Origin: Shewanella sp. SR44-3
GTDB lineage: Bacteria > Pseudomonadota > Gammaproteobacteria > Enterobacterales > Shewanellaceae
Length of the DNA stretch: 52,060 bases
Assembly (NCBI RefSeq): GCF_014163735.1
Contig: NZ_JACJDV010000023.1
Span: 1-52,060 of the forward strand
Direction: 5' to 3'
Of the stretch, positions 1 through 8,713 are shown piece by piece. Every line of letters starts with the position of its first letter. The first letter of the stretch is position 1. A program made the translations under genes and the position numbers. The notes under the pieces are model-generated. The model was not told the origin of the DNA and searched no databases. It saw only the letters and a program-made list of their open reading frames with translations.

Positions 1-21
1 TACCGACTGAACTACTGGGGA
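1..21 (-). tRNA. tRNA-Asn (GTT), partial at window edge
   Basis: The 5' end (acceptor and D-arm start) of a tRNA on the minus strand, identical to the matching part of the three complete tRNA-Asn copies beside it. The rest lies outside the window. It is the last visible member of a tandem array read right to left. Confidence 0.85.
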
Positions 22-58
22 ATGGTATAACTGTATTCTTGTCTTGCTTTGTGTTGAG

Positions 59-134
59 TGGCTCCCCAGACTGGACTTGAACCAGTGACATACGGATTAA
101 CAGTCCGCCGTTCTACCGACTGAACTACTGGGGA
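59..134 (-). tRNA. tRNA-Asn (anticodon GTT)
   Basis: A 76-nt cloverleaf on the minus strand. The acceptor TCCCCAG pairs with CTGGGGA, followed by G and an encoded CCA. The anticodon loop reads ctGTTaa and the T-loop ggTTCAAgtcc. It is identical to the copies at 192-267 and 316-391. The spacers between copies are unrelated in sequence and 37-57 nt long. Confidence 0.97.
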
Positions 135-191
135 ATTGTCTCAACTCATTATATTAATAAATCAAACGCTAACAACTTATTGCTAGTATAT

Positions 192-267
192 TGGCTCCCC
201 AGACTGGACTTGAACCAGTGACATACGGATTAACAGTCCGCCGTTCTACCGACTGAACTACTGGGGA
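192..267 (-). tRNA. tRNA-Asn (anticodon GTT)
   Basis: Second complete 76-nt copy in the tandem array, identical in sequence to its neighbours, with encoded CCA and GTT anticodon. Confidence 0.97.
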
Positions 268-315
268 ATCGAGTTTAATTTTTTAACTGCCTCAACATTG
301 AAACGCTTAAGTGTT

Positions 316-391
316 TGGCTCCCCAGACTGGACTTGAACCAGTGACATACGGATTAACAGTCCGCCGTTCTACCGACTGAACTACTGGGGA
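316..391 (-). tRNA. tRNA-Asn (anticodon GTT), promoter-proximal copy
   Basis: First gene of the minus-strand tRNA-Asn operon, 76 nt with encoded CCA. It lies about 40 nt downstream of the predicted start of the promoter at 440-468. Confidence 0.97.
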
Positions 392-431
392 ATCGATTTA
401 ACACTTGTGCTTAGCTATGTATTGCTGAGAA

Positions 432-468
432 CGGAGCGCATAGTAAAACGCCTAGTGGAATGAGTCAA
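432..468 (-). promoter_or_regulatory. Sigma-70 promoter of the tRNA-Asn operon with GC-rich discriminator
   Basis: Read on the minus strand: -35 TTGACT (463-468), a 17-nt spacer, -10 TACTAT (440-445), then the discriminator GCGCTCCG (432-439). A GC-rich discriminator after the -10 box is typical of stringently controlled stable-RNA promoters. That regulation is inferred from the family, not shown here. Confidence 0.8.
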
Positions 469-583
469 CTCGAGTTAGGAAAAAAAGTGTAATTAACTCG
501 TTAAGTGCTCAGCAAATGTTCATCATGGTGCACATTTGTACCTTGGTGGCGGAAAAAAGCGCAATATAGTTGTTTTCAAATAA

Positions 584-597
584 GAAAGTTAACTTTC
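584..597. other. 14-bp perfect palindrome GAAAGTTAACTTTC
   Basis: A perfect palindrome 4 nt beyond the stop codon of the minus-strand gene at 602-1465. It has no GC core, so a strong intrinsic terminator is unlikely. It may be a weak terminator stem or a protein site. Confidence 0.35.
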
Positions 598-601
598 TCA
601 T

Positions 602-1465
602 TCAATCTTCTATTGCAGGACTAATAAAAACTCGTTCACTGTTCCAAAGTTCAATAATTTTGCGGCTCTTGTCTTTATTCCAGTAACATTTACCAAACAA
701 GATGATGCCTGCTCCTTCAAAATCCCGCTTATCCGTCAAGTCGAAACGTTTGAGTAACCCTGCTCGATGGCGGCCAAGGGGAATGCCAATATCATCACAA
801 TCTGCAGGATTTAACCAACTAAGCTTCGCATCAGTATGGGAAAGCGTACCCCAATACATTTTAGGTTTTGCCGTTTTAATACTGTCACTGGGATGGGCGT
901 TGGCAAAATTCACAAATAAATTCTTGGCTTTAAACTGATAGCCAGCATCAATTTCAATTAAGGTTTCGGCCGTTGCGAGGTTGCTGCCTTTAAGTAAGCT
1001 GTTGAGTAACTTACTCATACTAAGGCGGATAGCCTGTGGCGCTTGAGATGGAGTCAGGGTTTGGGTAACGGCATTGGACTCAATTGCTTGACCAGTGTTT
1101 TTAGTATCAGTGGAGGTCGTGGCCGCCGACGTCATCGACTTGGTTTTGACAATGCATGGCGCCGAAAAATCCAGTACCAATGGCTTATTCTCAATAATCA
1201 GCTTATCAAGCTCTAAAGCATCGCGAGTTTCTTTTGTGCTTTGGTTAGTTAACCGCGCTTGATCACAATCATGGCTATGATAACGAGACCCGAAACAGGC
1301 CGACTTACCGTCAACACTTTGCTTGCGAAAATAAGCCTTACCTCCACATTGCTCACAGTACAGATGTTGCCGGTAGCGATCAATGTCAGCGTCAGACAGT
1401 GCAACAAAAGTCACAATCGAATACAGCTGCTGCTCATTATCTAAGCTTAAACGTGCATCTAGCAT
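602..1465 (-). CDS. Hypothetical protein with N-terminal cysteine zinc-finger-like motif
   Basis: A 287-aa protein I do not recognise. Near residues 36-70 it has a CEQCGGKAYF pair of cysteines followed by two more (AC and DC) among histidines, like the Cys4/His zinc-binding N-termini of CoiA-like proteins. That comparison is by motif only. A Ser/Thr/Ala-rich low-complexity linker follows (about residues 105-150), then a C-terminal half ending in a hydrophobic stretch around GIILFGKCYW. No signal peptide or membrane segment is visible. I chose ATG at 1465 because GAGG lies 9 nt upstream; an in-frame TTG at 1480 would add five residues but has no clear ribosome site. The gene stands alone, divergent from the LysR gene at 1696. 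Confidence 0.7.
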   Translation of the reverse strand: MLDARLSLDNEQQLYSIVTFVALSDADIDRYRQHLYCEQCGGKAYFRKQSVDGKSACFGSRYHSHDCDQARLTNQSTKETRDALELDKLIIENKPLVLDFSAPCIVKTKSMTSAATTSTDTKNTGQAIESNAVTQTLTPSQAPQAIRLSMSKLLNSLLKGSNLATAETLIEIDAGYQFKAKNLFVNFANAHPSDSIKTAKPKMYWGTLSHTDAKLSWLNPADCDDIGIPLGRHRAGLLKRFDLTDKRDFEGAGIILFGKCYWNKDKSRKIIELWNSERVFISPAIED

Positions 1466-1580
1466 AACCTGCGACCTCAATATATCCGATGGAAACGATT
1501 GGGTTGTAACCCAATAAAATACTTAACCGTAACTCGGGTAAGGAATAAACGGCGTTGCTCCCGCTAAATAGCGAATATAC

Positions 1581-1595
1581 CAGTATTTTATACTG
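1581..1595. promoter_or_regulatory. Palindrome CAGTAT-TTT-ATACTG in divergent intergenic region
   Basis: A 6-bp inverted repeat with a 3-nt centre, between the divergent hypothetical gene and the LysR-type regulator. LysR proteins usually bind imperfect dyads near their own promoters, so this is a candidate autoregulatory site, by position only. Confidence 0.3.
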
Positions 1596-1695
1596 TGAGA
1601 TGGATCTTAATTAGTCAGGCATAACATATACCTAATTTTATTTTACGTTTATATTTTTGCATACAGCAGATGACTTATAAACGGTAAATACGCTA

Positions 1696-2619
1696 ATGGA
1701 ATTGGCAAAGCTTTCTCGGATCAGCATGAAACACTTGGTCACTTTGCATGTGATGCTAGATACCCTCAGTGTGACCACTAGCGCAGAGCGCTTATGCTTA
1801 AGCCCTTCATCGATAAGTAAAACCTTAAGTCAGCTAAGGGATAGTCTCAATGACGAATTATTTTATCGTCATGGTAATGTGCTCATCGCAACGCCACTGG
1901 CAAGGCGTTTAGGCCCAAGTGTACAACAGATGATCAATGATATGGGTCAGATAATGAGTCAGAAGGCGTTTAGTCCTAGTGAATATCATGGGCGTTTTTC
2001 TCTTGCAATGCGAGAAAGTACCTTCGAGTTATTAGCCGCTAAATTAAGTGCTCATATACTCAATCTGGCGCCCAATATTCATTTAGATATATACAGCAAA
2101 GACAATGTTGGTTTTGATGGGTTAATGAAGGGCTCGTTAGATTTTATTCTGTTACCTCATGACTTAAGTCAGCCGGCCGATATTGATGAGAACTTAATAT
2201 GGGAAACCCTAGTTGATGATGAGATGATTTGCCTTATGAGCCCGGCGCATCCTTTAGCGGATAAGCCAGAAATAAGTCTCGATGATTATTTAGGATTTAG
2301 CCACATAGGGATCTCTGACATTGATTTGAGTACGCCTTTTTTTGATATTTTATTAGCGCAGCAATCTAAGAGACGTGCTGTGCCGATTTCAGTTGCAGAC
2401 TTTGGCAGTGCAGCTGTTATGTGTCATCACAGTGAGCTGCTGTTTACTTGCTCACGTCGCTGGGCTTCAGTTGCTAAGCAAGCGCAAGGTTTAGTGATCA
2501 AAACGTTACCCATAGATTACGGTAAAGTGGCGTATAGCTTAGTATGGCATAGACAAAGTCACAACGACCCCGCACTGCGTTGGTTGTACGAACAGATACT
2601 GCTAGCGATAAATTATTAG
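1696..2619 (+). CDS. LysR-family transcriptional regulator
   Basis: A 307-aa LysR-type regulator. The N-terminal winged helix-turn-helix covers residues 12-70, with the SAERLCLSPSSISKTLSQLR recognition region followed by the usual LF.R.G...TPLA segment. The periplasmic-binding-protein-like effector domain runs from about residue 95 to the end. It resembles the LeuO/YbeF side of the family (DELFYRHGN, ATPLARRL) more than CysB types, but the effector cannot be named. ATG 1696 has no clear ribosome site; ATG at 1726 is an alternative. It is convergent with yjjW/yjjI, so it may or may not control that glycyl-radical pair. Confidence 0.9.
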   Translation: MELAKLSRISMKHLVTLHVMLDTLSVTTSAERLCLSPSSISKTLSQLRDSLNDELFYRHGNVLIATPLARRLGPSVQQMINDMGQIMSQKAFSPSEYHGRFSLAMRESTFELLAAKLSAHILNLAPNIHLDIYSKDNVGFDGLMKGSLDFILLPHDLSQPADIDENLIWETLVDDEMICLMSPAHPLADKPEISLDDYLGFSHIGISDIDLSTPFFDILLAQQSKRRAVPISVADFGSAAVMCHHSELLFTCSRRWASVAKQAQGLVIKTLPIDYGKVAYSLVWHRQSHNDPALRWLYEQILLAINY

Positions 2620-2713
2620 CGACGTAGCGACTATCGCTGCCGATGTTATGGCTATTGGTAGCGTAAATCGTTGTGATGAAAAAAGGCTTTGAAGCACAAA
2701 TGTAAATCGACCA

Positions 2714-3616
2714 TTACAGATATAGCACAGGCATAATAAGGTTTTTTACACCTCGAAGGCTTAAATACTCAGCTAAGGTTTCAATATCAGTTTGAGTACA
2801 TTGGGGCCAATGTAATACCTGTTCGTTAACCCCATGATGGTGAAAGGCATTTAATTTTACCCGTATGTTATCAATGGCTGTTAGTCGGCGTAAATAGCAG
2901 GCCAGAGCCTCTATCTCATGCAGGTAGTCAGTGATCCCTGGGATAGGTAATAACCTAACCTCATAGAGTTTGCTGTGCTCTGCTAGCAAGCTAATGGATT
3001 TAAATACCGGATGATTATCACGGCCGGTAATGTAGTTATGGGTTTGCTGTTGCCAGGCTTTTAAATCCACCATAGCGCCATCTAAAAATGGCAGCAATTT
3101 GCCCCAGCCTGTTTCATTTAAGGTGCCATTAGTGTCAAGCATACAAGTCAAGTACGACAGCGTCTTGGAGGTTTTAATCCCCTTAAAAAGCGCTATCACA
3201 AAAGGTAATTGTAAACTGGCCTCACCGCCGCTGACGGTAATGCCATTAATGAAATGATGTTGTGCTTCAATGATTTCAAGTAATTGAGCAACAGTATAGC
3301 GCCATGTTTTTGGACTCGACTGCGTGGGGCATACAGCAAGACAAGTATCGCATTGGCTGCAAAGATTATTGTCCCAGAGGATGTGGCGCTTACCCTCTAA
3401 TGTGCTTTCACTCAGCGCCTGTTCAGGGCAATGCGGCACACAATCACCGCAGGCATCACACAGGTTGATGGTGTGCGGATTGTGGCAGCTTTTACATTGA
3501 TAATTACACCCCTGTAGAAATATCACTAGCCTGCTGCCGGGTCCATCTACACAGGAAAACGGCAGTATTTGGCTGACAATGGCGTATTTACTCATAGTGA
3601 TAAGGGGCGTATTCAT
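2714..3616 (-). CDS. yjjW: YjjW-type glycyl radical enzyme activating enzyme (radical SAM)
   Basis: Activase that uses a 4Fe-4S cluster and S-adenosylmethionine to place a glycyl radical on its partner enzyme. The radical-SAM motif CNYQCKSC (CX3CX2C) lies near residues 36-43 after FSCVDGPGSR. Two ferredoxin-type clusters follow (CDACGDCVPHCP and CSQCDTCLAVCP), and GGEAS is the SAM-binding GGE motif. Length (300 aa) fits the family. The start overlaps the end of yjjI by 29 nt; an internal ATG at 3595 would cut the overlap to 8 nt and better match the conserved N-terminus. Either way it is co-transcribed with and translationally coupled to yjjI. Confidence 0.9.
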   Translation of the reverse strand: MNTPLITMSKYAIVSQILPFSCVDGPGSRLVIFLQGCNYQCKSCHNPHTINLCDACGDCVPHCPEQALSESTLEGKRHILWDNNLCSQCDTCLAVCPTQSSPKTWRYTVAQLLEIIEAQHHFINGITVSGGEASLQLPFVIALFKGIKTSKTLSYLTCMLDTNGTLNETGWGKLLPFLDGAMVDLKAWQQQTHNYITGRDNHPVFKSISLLAEHSKLYEVRLLPIPGITDYLHEIEALACYLRRLTAIDNIRVKLNAFHHHGVNEQVLHWPQCTQTDIETLAEYLSLRGVKNLIMPVLYL

Positions 3617-5162
3617 GGGCTATCACTCGGGCTTGACGCTGTAATATCCCGGTATTCATGGCGGCCTCAGCGGCGAGTCCTGTGGTGTTACTGCGAGACC
3701 CCGCTTGTTTGAAGGCCGCAATATCTGAAAGCTTGACCATATAACCTGTCACCCGTACCAGATCGTTAGAAGCCACATTAGCGCTGAACTCCCTAAAGCC
3801 TAAGTTGAGTGCTCCCTTGCAGAGTTGAAACATGGCTTGTGGGTTGGCTTTAACGGTTTCATCTATGGTGAGAATGTCACTGATCCCCGCGGTATAGTAC
3901 TGATGATGTTGAGCCAGCGCGTTAATATGACTAATGGGATCGGGCTCTGTGCCATAGGGAATACGTACCCCAGGGGTGACATCTTTATCCAGACTAATTC
4001 CGCCTTGGGAGTGCAGTAGCGCTCGGCCTTTGTAGCCATAGGTAACGGGCGTTGATTTGACTATTTTGTCTAGGGCTGCAGAAATGCTGTGCCCTAATTC
4101 ATTGGCTGTTAGTTCATGACCATAACCTTTGTTAGCATTACTATTAGCCGAGGAAGAATTGTTGCTAGCTGAAGTGGCTGTGTTTGTTAAGGTTTGTAGA
4201 ATATTCACAGCTTCAGCCATACCATAAATGCCAAACATGGGGGCAAAACGTGACTCATAAATAAGCTGCTCTTTGACTAAAAAACTGTCGAAAAAATGCG
4301 ATTCTTGATGTAAAAATGCCGAGCGTGCTTCAATGAGTTCAAACATTAGCTGGCAATAATGAGGCAATGCTTGCTCGAAAAAATGATTGATGCTACTGGC
4401 CGTTAAAGCAACGTCCTTAAGGTTGAGCCGCACTAAGGTATTGGCACCACCAGCTAAAGGCAGCGCGTTATAACAACTGACAATCCCGAATCCTGCATCA
4501 TCAAATGCGTTTCTATGTAATGGGTAATTGGCTATGTGAGGTTTACTGCATTCACAAATATTACTGGCAGCCAACAACAATAAATCATCAGGAGTCACGG
4601 CTGGGTCATACATAAAGGTTAAATTGGGCGCAATTTGTTTTAATTCGGCATCAATTTTTAAGATTGTTCGGCAGATAATGTTATCCGTTGGGCCTATATT
4701 CACATGCATAAATGCATCGGGTAAGGTTCTGTCGAGTAAAATCCAAAAACGTTTAAGCTTAGCGTACAGCTCATCAGCATCTATACCTTGTACAAAAGGC
4801 ATCAATACGTCATCTAGCTGTCCTAAATACACAGGAATTCCGGTCACAGAGGGCACATGATGATAAATAATGATTAGGGCATTCAATGCTTCGTCAAAAT
4901 TACTTGCAGGGGATAATTCTAAATAGGTTGAACCTTGCTGAAGGTATTTAGCATAATCTGGTAACACATAACGGGGTTTAAATGGTGCGTGGCCTTCAAA
5001 CATATCGCAGATAATGCCTGTGTCCATGGCTATTTTTACGGCATCAGAGACCTTCATATAAGGCAGATTGGCTTCAGCCTCCAATGCTAGGTAATTCGAT
5101 TTCTGTTTAGGAGAAAGCTGAGAATGATTGATAATTTGGCTTATCTTATCTTGAAATGTCAT
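3588..5162 (-). CDS. yjjI: YjjI-family glycyl radical enzyme (DUF3029)
   Basis: A 524-aa glycyl radical enzyme of the YjjI type, whose physiological substrate is not established. The glycyl-radical segment is near the C-terminus, RVTGYMVKL (about residues 471-479), with Gly in the RVTGY context. The catalytic-cysteine region is likely NICECSKPH near residue 205. A Ser/Asn-rich insert (TSASNNSSSANSNAN) around residues 335-350 looks like a species-specific loop. Its activase yjjW is directly downstream. Such enzymes are oxygen-sensitive, so anaerobic expression is expected; I found no clear FNR site upstream. Confidence 0.9.
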   Translation of the reverse strand: MTFQDKISQIINHSQLSPKQKSNYLALEAEANLPYMKVSDAVKIAMDTGIICDMFEGHAPFKPRYVLPDYAKYLQQGSTYLELSPASNFDEALNALIIIYHHVPSVTGIPVYLGQLDDVLMPFVQGIDADELYAKLKRFWILLDRTLPDAFMHVNIGPTDNIICRTILKIDAELKQIAPNLTFMYDPAVTPDDLLLLAASNICECSKPHIANYPLHRNAFDDAGFGIVSCYNALPLAGGANTLVRLNLKDVALTASSINHFFEQALPHYCQLMFELIEARSAFLHQESHFFDSFLVKEQLIYESRFAPMFGIYGMAEAVNILQTLTNTATSASNNSSSANSNANKGYGHELTANELGHSISAALDKIVKSTPVTYGYKGRALLHSQGGISLDKDVTPGVRIPYGTEPDPISHINALAQHHQYYTAGISDILTIDETVKANPQAMFQLCKGALNLGFREFSANVASNDLVRVTGYMVKLSDIAAFKQAGSRSNTTGLAAEAAMNTGILQRQARVIAHEYAPYHYE

Positions 5163-5511
5163 GGTGAGATCCCACTGTTGTGCTATAAGGTTTGACCTGA
5201 TAACCGCTTCTGATGTGGATTAAGTTACCCTGTAAAGAGATGTTTCAACAGTGAAAATAACTGAAAGGGGGATTGATATAATCGAAATCCGTAGATGGAG
5301 ATCACGACATGAAATATAAGTCAGTTTAGCTTCATTCAAGTATGAGTTTTGATTACCTCTGGTTTGAGCAGGATTAAGAACAGCGCTTATAGGCTAATGG
5401 CGGGACAAGTGTTAAAAACTGATTTACAATGCGAAATCTTGCTTAAAAAAACCTTTAGCACTGTGGATCAAGCATACACAGTGTCAGTGAACATACTGAG
5501 GACTCGCTCAA
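5163..5511. other. Divergent intergenic region between yjjI and mltD
   Basis: About 350 bases that must hold promoters for both genes. I see no convincing FNR, ArcA or CRP dyad, no RNA fold and no conserved small ORF. The best FNR-like stretch, around 5273-5286, matches only one half-site. Confidence 0.4.
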
Positions 5512-6987
5512 TTGAGAGTATCACTTTACCTTTTCGCGTCGAGTCTGCTGCTATTAAGTGGCTGTCAAACCATTGCTATTAAAGAGGATATTTCCCAAGA
5601 GAGCGGAATTCAAGGTACTCATAACACCACATCAAGGATAAGAGAGTCCACCCAGAGAATATCTGCTGATAATGCCGATGTGTGGCAACGTATTCGCCGT
5701 TCAATGGCGATGCCTGTTCCTAACCACCCCTTAGTTAACCGATACCGTGATTGGTTTATTCAAAACCCACAACATCTTGAGTTAATCTCAGAGCGGGCAC
5801 GTCCTTTTTTATATCTAATTGTTGAAGAACTTGAAAAGCGAGATTTACCCATCGAACTTGCGTTCTTGCCTATCGTTGAAAGTTCATTCAACCCATTGGC
5901 CTATTCAAGGGCACAAGCGTCAGGTTTATGGCAATTTACCTCCCCCATGGCCAGCCATTTTGGCTTAGACATGAATTGGTGGTATGACGGGCGCAAAGAT
6001 GTTCCTGCCGCGACAATTGCCGCCTTAGATATGCTTGAATACTTGTATAAAAAAACTGATAACTGGCTCTATGCGTTAGCAGCATACAATGCTGGTGAGG
6101 GCCGAGTACGAAATGCTATTCAGCTTAATCAAGCCAGGGGACTCAATACCGACTTTTGGTCACTGGATTTACCGACAGAAACTGAGCAATACGTACCGCA
6201 ACTACTGGCATTAGCCGAGGTAATTAAACATGCTGATAAATACGGCATAAACCTTAATGCCATCCCTAATAAGCCCTTAGTTGAAATTATTGATGTAGGC
6301 AGTCAAATTGATTTATCGGTTGCCGCTGAACTGGCACAAATTCCCATCGAACGGTTGCAAAAATTGAACCCTGGATTTAATCGTTGGGCCACATCGCCTC
6401 ACGGACCTCATCAATTAGTTGTGCCTGTAAGTAAGGCCGATGATTTCAAACAAGCTCTAGCAGAGACTGACATCAGCGACAGAGTAAAGTGGTTTAAATA
6501 TCAGATTAAAGCAGGTGATAATATTAATGCTATCGCCAAGCGTCATCACACTAGCGCACTCACTATAAAATCCATGAATGACATCACCGGCGACAGGATA
6601 GTGGCGGGTCAATTTTTGTATATGCCAGATGTGGCCATCAAAGCTAAAATAAGGGAGGTGAATAACATCCAAGTATTAGCTCCAGCAGTGTCAAATAAAC
6701 GATTGAAGCAACAGTCAGCTATAGTATTAGCCCCTAAGGATGCTAGGGTTGAACCCATTAATAATCAATGGGTTACAAAGTCTGTGAATGGTAGGTATCG
6801 TATTGAACACAAAGTGAGATACGCCGATACACTTTGGAGTATCGCTAAAATATATAAGGTTAGCGTAGCGCAAATCACTCGCTGGAATAAGATGAGTGAT
6901 AGCCATAAAATAAGCGAAGGTAAAACCCTTAAAATCTGGACTCTAGTAACACAGGATGGCCGTTCGGCTGCGTTGAGCAATATTTAA
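5512..6987 (+). CDS. mltD: Membrane-bound lytic murein transglycosylase D
   Basis: Outer-membrane lipoprotein that cleaves the glycan strands of peptidoglycan to 1,6-anhydro products. The 491-aa protein starts with a lipoprotein signal ending in LLLLSGC (lipidated Cys18). The SLT catalytic domain (about residues 95-225) has the Glu in PIVESSFNP, then SGLWQF and AYNAGEGRV. Two LysM domains follow, near residues 330-375 (YQIKAGDNINAIAKRH) and 432-478 (HKVRYADTLWSIAK). The start is TTG, chosen because it gives the complete signal peptide and has GAGGA about 10 nt upstream. A strong intrinsic terminator follows at 7099-7135. Confidence 0.93.
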   Translation: MRVSLYLFASSLLLLSGCQTIAIKEDISQESGIQGTHNTTSRIRESTQRISADNADVWQRIRRSMAMPVPNHPLVNRYRDWFIQNPQHLELISERARPFLYLIVEELEKRDLPIELAFLPIVESSFNPLAYSRAQASGLWQFTSPMASHFGLDMNWWYDGRKDVPAATIAALDMLEYLYKKTDNWLYALAAYNAGEGRVRNAIQLNQARGLNTDFWSLDLPTETEQYVPQLLALAEVIKHADKYGINLNAIPNKPLVEIIDVGSQIDLSVAAELAQIPIERLQKLNPGFNRWATSPHGPHQLVVPVSKADDFKQALAETDISDRVKWFKYQIKAGDNINAIAKRHHTSALTIKSMNDITGDRIVAGQFLYMPDVAIKAKIREVNNIQVLAPAVSNKRLKQQSAIVLAPKDARVEPINNQWVTKSVNGRYRIEHKVRYADTLWSIAKIYKVSVAQITRWNKMSDSHKISEGKTLKIWTLVTQDGRSAALSNI

Positions 6988-7098
6988 GAGTCACAAAGCG
7001 AGGTATCTCATTACTCACCCTGCTAAATCAAAAGGTTTTAACTCCTTTTAACGACTGATGTTTATGCCTCTGTGACTCAATATACAGCTGCTTATGGT

Positions 7099-7135
7099 AG
7101 ATTGAGACTCCTAATTCTAGTCTCAATCTGTTTTT
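7099..7135 (+). terminator. Intrinsic terminator of mltD
   Basis: A perfect 11-bp stem (AGATTGAGACT, 7099-7109, with 7119-7129), a 9-nt loop, then G and a run of five T on the plus strand. It overlaps the stop codon of the converging rsmF gene and has no T-run on the minus side. Confidence 0.85.
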
Positions 7136-8588
7136 AGCCTAGATTATCTCTTACCAATTCCCGTGGTAGGCTGTTTTTAAGCCTGTGACCTAAATGTTTA
7201 ACGACACCTATGGCGGCGCCGTGGTAGCTGACTATCATTTCCCCCTTGGGAGTGAGGTCAAGTTTGCCCTCAAAGCTTGCGGTGTCTATGTCGCGGCCCA
7301 TTAAAAATTGCTCAGTTTGGGCTTGATTTAATGGGATGCACCTTGCGTTATTGTTTAGATTGTTGCCAAGTTTCGCCCCTAAGGCGATAACGGCTTCATG
7401 CTTGATTTTAAACCCTTTCTTAAGCACATCGGCGAGCTTAATCCCAATGCGCTGAAACCGCATGGTGCCAATGAAATCACTAAAGGGTGCGGGAAATAAC
7501 CAGAACTCATCATCCCTTAAATAAACCTGCGCCCCTAGTGGCAAGCTTAAGGCGAAGCTTTGCTGGATATAATCTTGCAGCGCAGTAATTTGTTTTTCAG
7601 GGGCTGGGCTAAAGGGAAAATTCTTCTGGGCTTTAGGCTGGCTTTTTATCCTGGGTACTGAAGCGGTTTTACGAATTTTGGCAACAAAAAAACCTTCGCT
7701 GTCATAAATTTGCGGCCACACATGCAAAAAGCCTTCTTCAGTGCAGGCCTTAGCTGCGCCATCAAATAACTTACTTAAGGATTCAAACGCTACCGCCTCG
7801 GGATAACGGCTCAATAGGTGCTGACAAATGGCCTGATTTTCAAGCTGGCTTAAGGTGCAGGTGGAGTACACCAAGGCGCCGCCGGGTTTTAACGCTAAAA
7901 AGGCGGCTTCGATTAAGTCTTTTTGGGTGCCTGCAATGGCTATCACATCATCGAGCTGCCACTCTTTTAGGGCGTTTTGATCTTTACGCACTGTGCCTTC
8001 GCCGCCACAAGGGGCGTCAAGCAGCACGGCATCGAAGGCTTCATATTGATACTCACCAAACACGCGGCCATCAAAATGCGTCAGGGCGCAGTTACTCACG
8101 CCCATGCGCAGCACATTGGCGTGTAAGACTTTCACTCGACTGGCGGAATACTCATTGGCTATCAACAGGCCGTTGTTATTCATTAATGCTGCCATTTGGG
8201 TGGTCTTAGAGCCTGGAGCCGAGGCCATATCCAGCACTCGCACAGGCGCGGCGGCATCTGCATTATTGGCAAACAAGGCCGTTGGTGGCAACATGGAGCT
8301 GGCTTCTTGAATGTAGAACAAGCCTTGAATGTGCTCTAGGCAGTTGCCCAGTTGCTCATCCTTGCTAAGGGTTATCCAAAAGCCATCGCTGCACCAAGGC
8401 ACTGGCGAGAAAGACCAGCCGCGAGGCGTCATCAGGGCAATAAAGTCTTCGCTTGAAATCCTTAAGGTGTTGACCCTAATGGATTGGCGCAAAGGGCGGT
8501 TACACGCCAAGATAAACTCATCCATGGACAGGTGATGAGGCAATTCTTGTTCAATGTGTTTGATAAAGTTTGGATTTATTTGAAGCAT
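7134..8588 (-). CDS. rsmF: 16S rRNA m5C1407 methyltransferase RsmF
   Basis: Makes 5-methylcytosine at 16S rRNA position 1407 using S-adenosylmethionine. The 484-aa protein matches RsmF (YebU) in length and architecture: an N-terminal NOL1/NOP2 domain, SAM motif DMASAPGSKTTQMA near residue 120, the m5C motif DAPCGGEGTVRK near 190 and the second catalytic cysteine in YSTCTLSQLENQ near 242. A C-terminal PUA-like RNA-binding half ends in RELVRDNLG. It is convergent with mltD and divergent from the SpmAB gene. Confidence 0.93.
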   Translation of the reverse strand: MLQINPNFIKHIEQELPHHLSMDEFILACNRPLRQSIRVNTLRISSEDFIALMTPRGWSFSPVPWCSDGFWITLSKDEQLGNCLEHIQGLFYIQEASSMLPPTALFANNADAAAPVRVLDMASAPGSKTTQMAALMNNNGLLIANEYSASRVKVLHANVLRMGVSNCALTHFDGRVFGEYQYEAFDAVLLDAPCGGEGTVRKDQNALKEWQLDDVIAIAGTQKDLIEAAFLALKPGGALVYSTCTLSQLENQAICQHLLSRYPEAVAFESLSKLFDGAAKACTEEGFLHVWPQIYDSEGFFVAKIRKTASVPRIKSQPKAQKNFPFSPAPEKQITALQDYIQQSFALSLPLGAQVYLRDDEFWLFPAPFSDFIGTMRFQRIGIKLADVLKKGFKIKHEAVIALGAKLGNNLNNNARCIPLNQAQTEQFLMGRDIDTASFEGKLDLTPKGEMIVSYHGAAIGVVKHLGHRLKNSLPRELVRDNLG

Positions 8589-8713
8589 AATGTAAAAATG
8601 TTCATTATCTCAGTGCACTAATGGGCGTATTCTAGCATGGCTTAAGCGTCAACGGCGATGTCAAAGCGTTCAGTTCTTCCCCTTAAATTTCCCCCAAATG
8701 AGTGAGGCAAGCC

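Noticed and set aside
1..391. Regularly spaced identical repeats resembling a CRISPR array
   Set aside because: Each repeat is a full 76-nt tRNA-Asn with CCA, and the spacers vary from 37 to 57 nt.
5273..5286. FNR-like box upstream of yjjI
   Set aside because: Only the first half TTGAT matches; the second half has three mismatches.
5349..5582. 77-codon open frame upstream of mltD
   Set aside because: It overlaps the mltD start in another frame and has no ribosome site or recognisable content.
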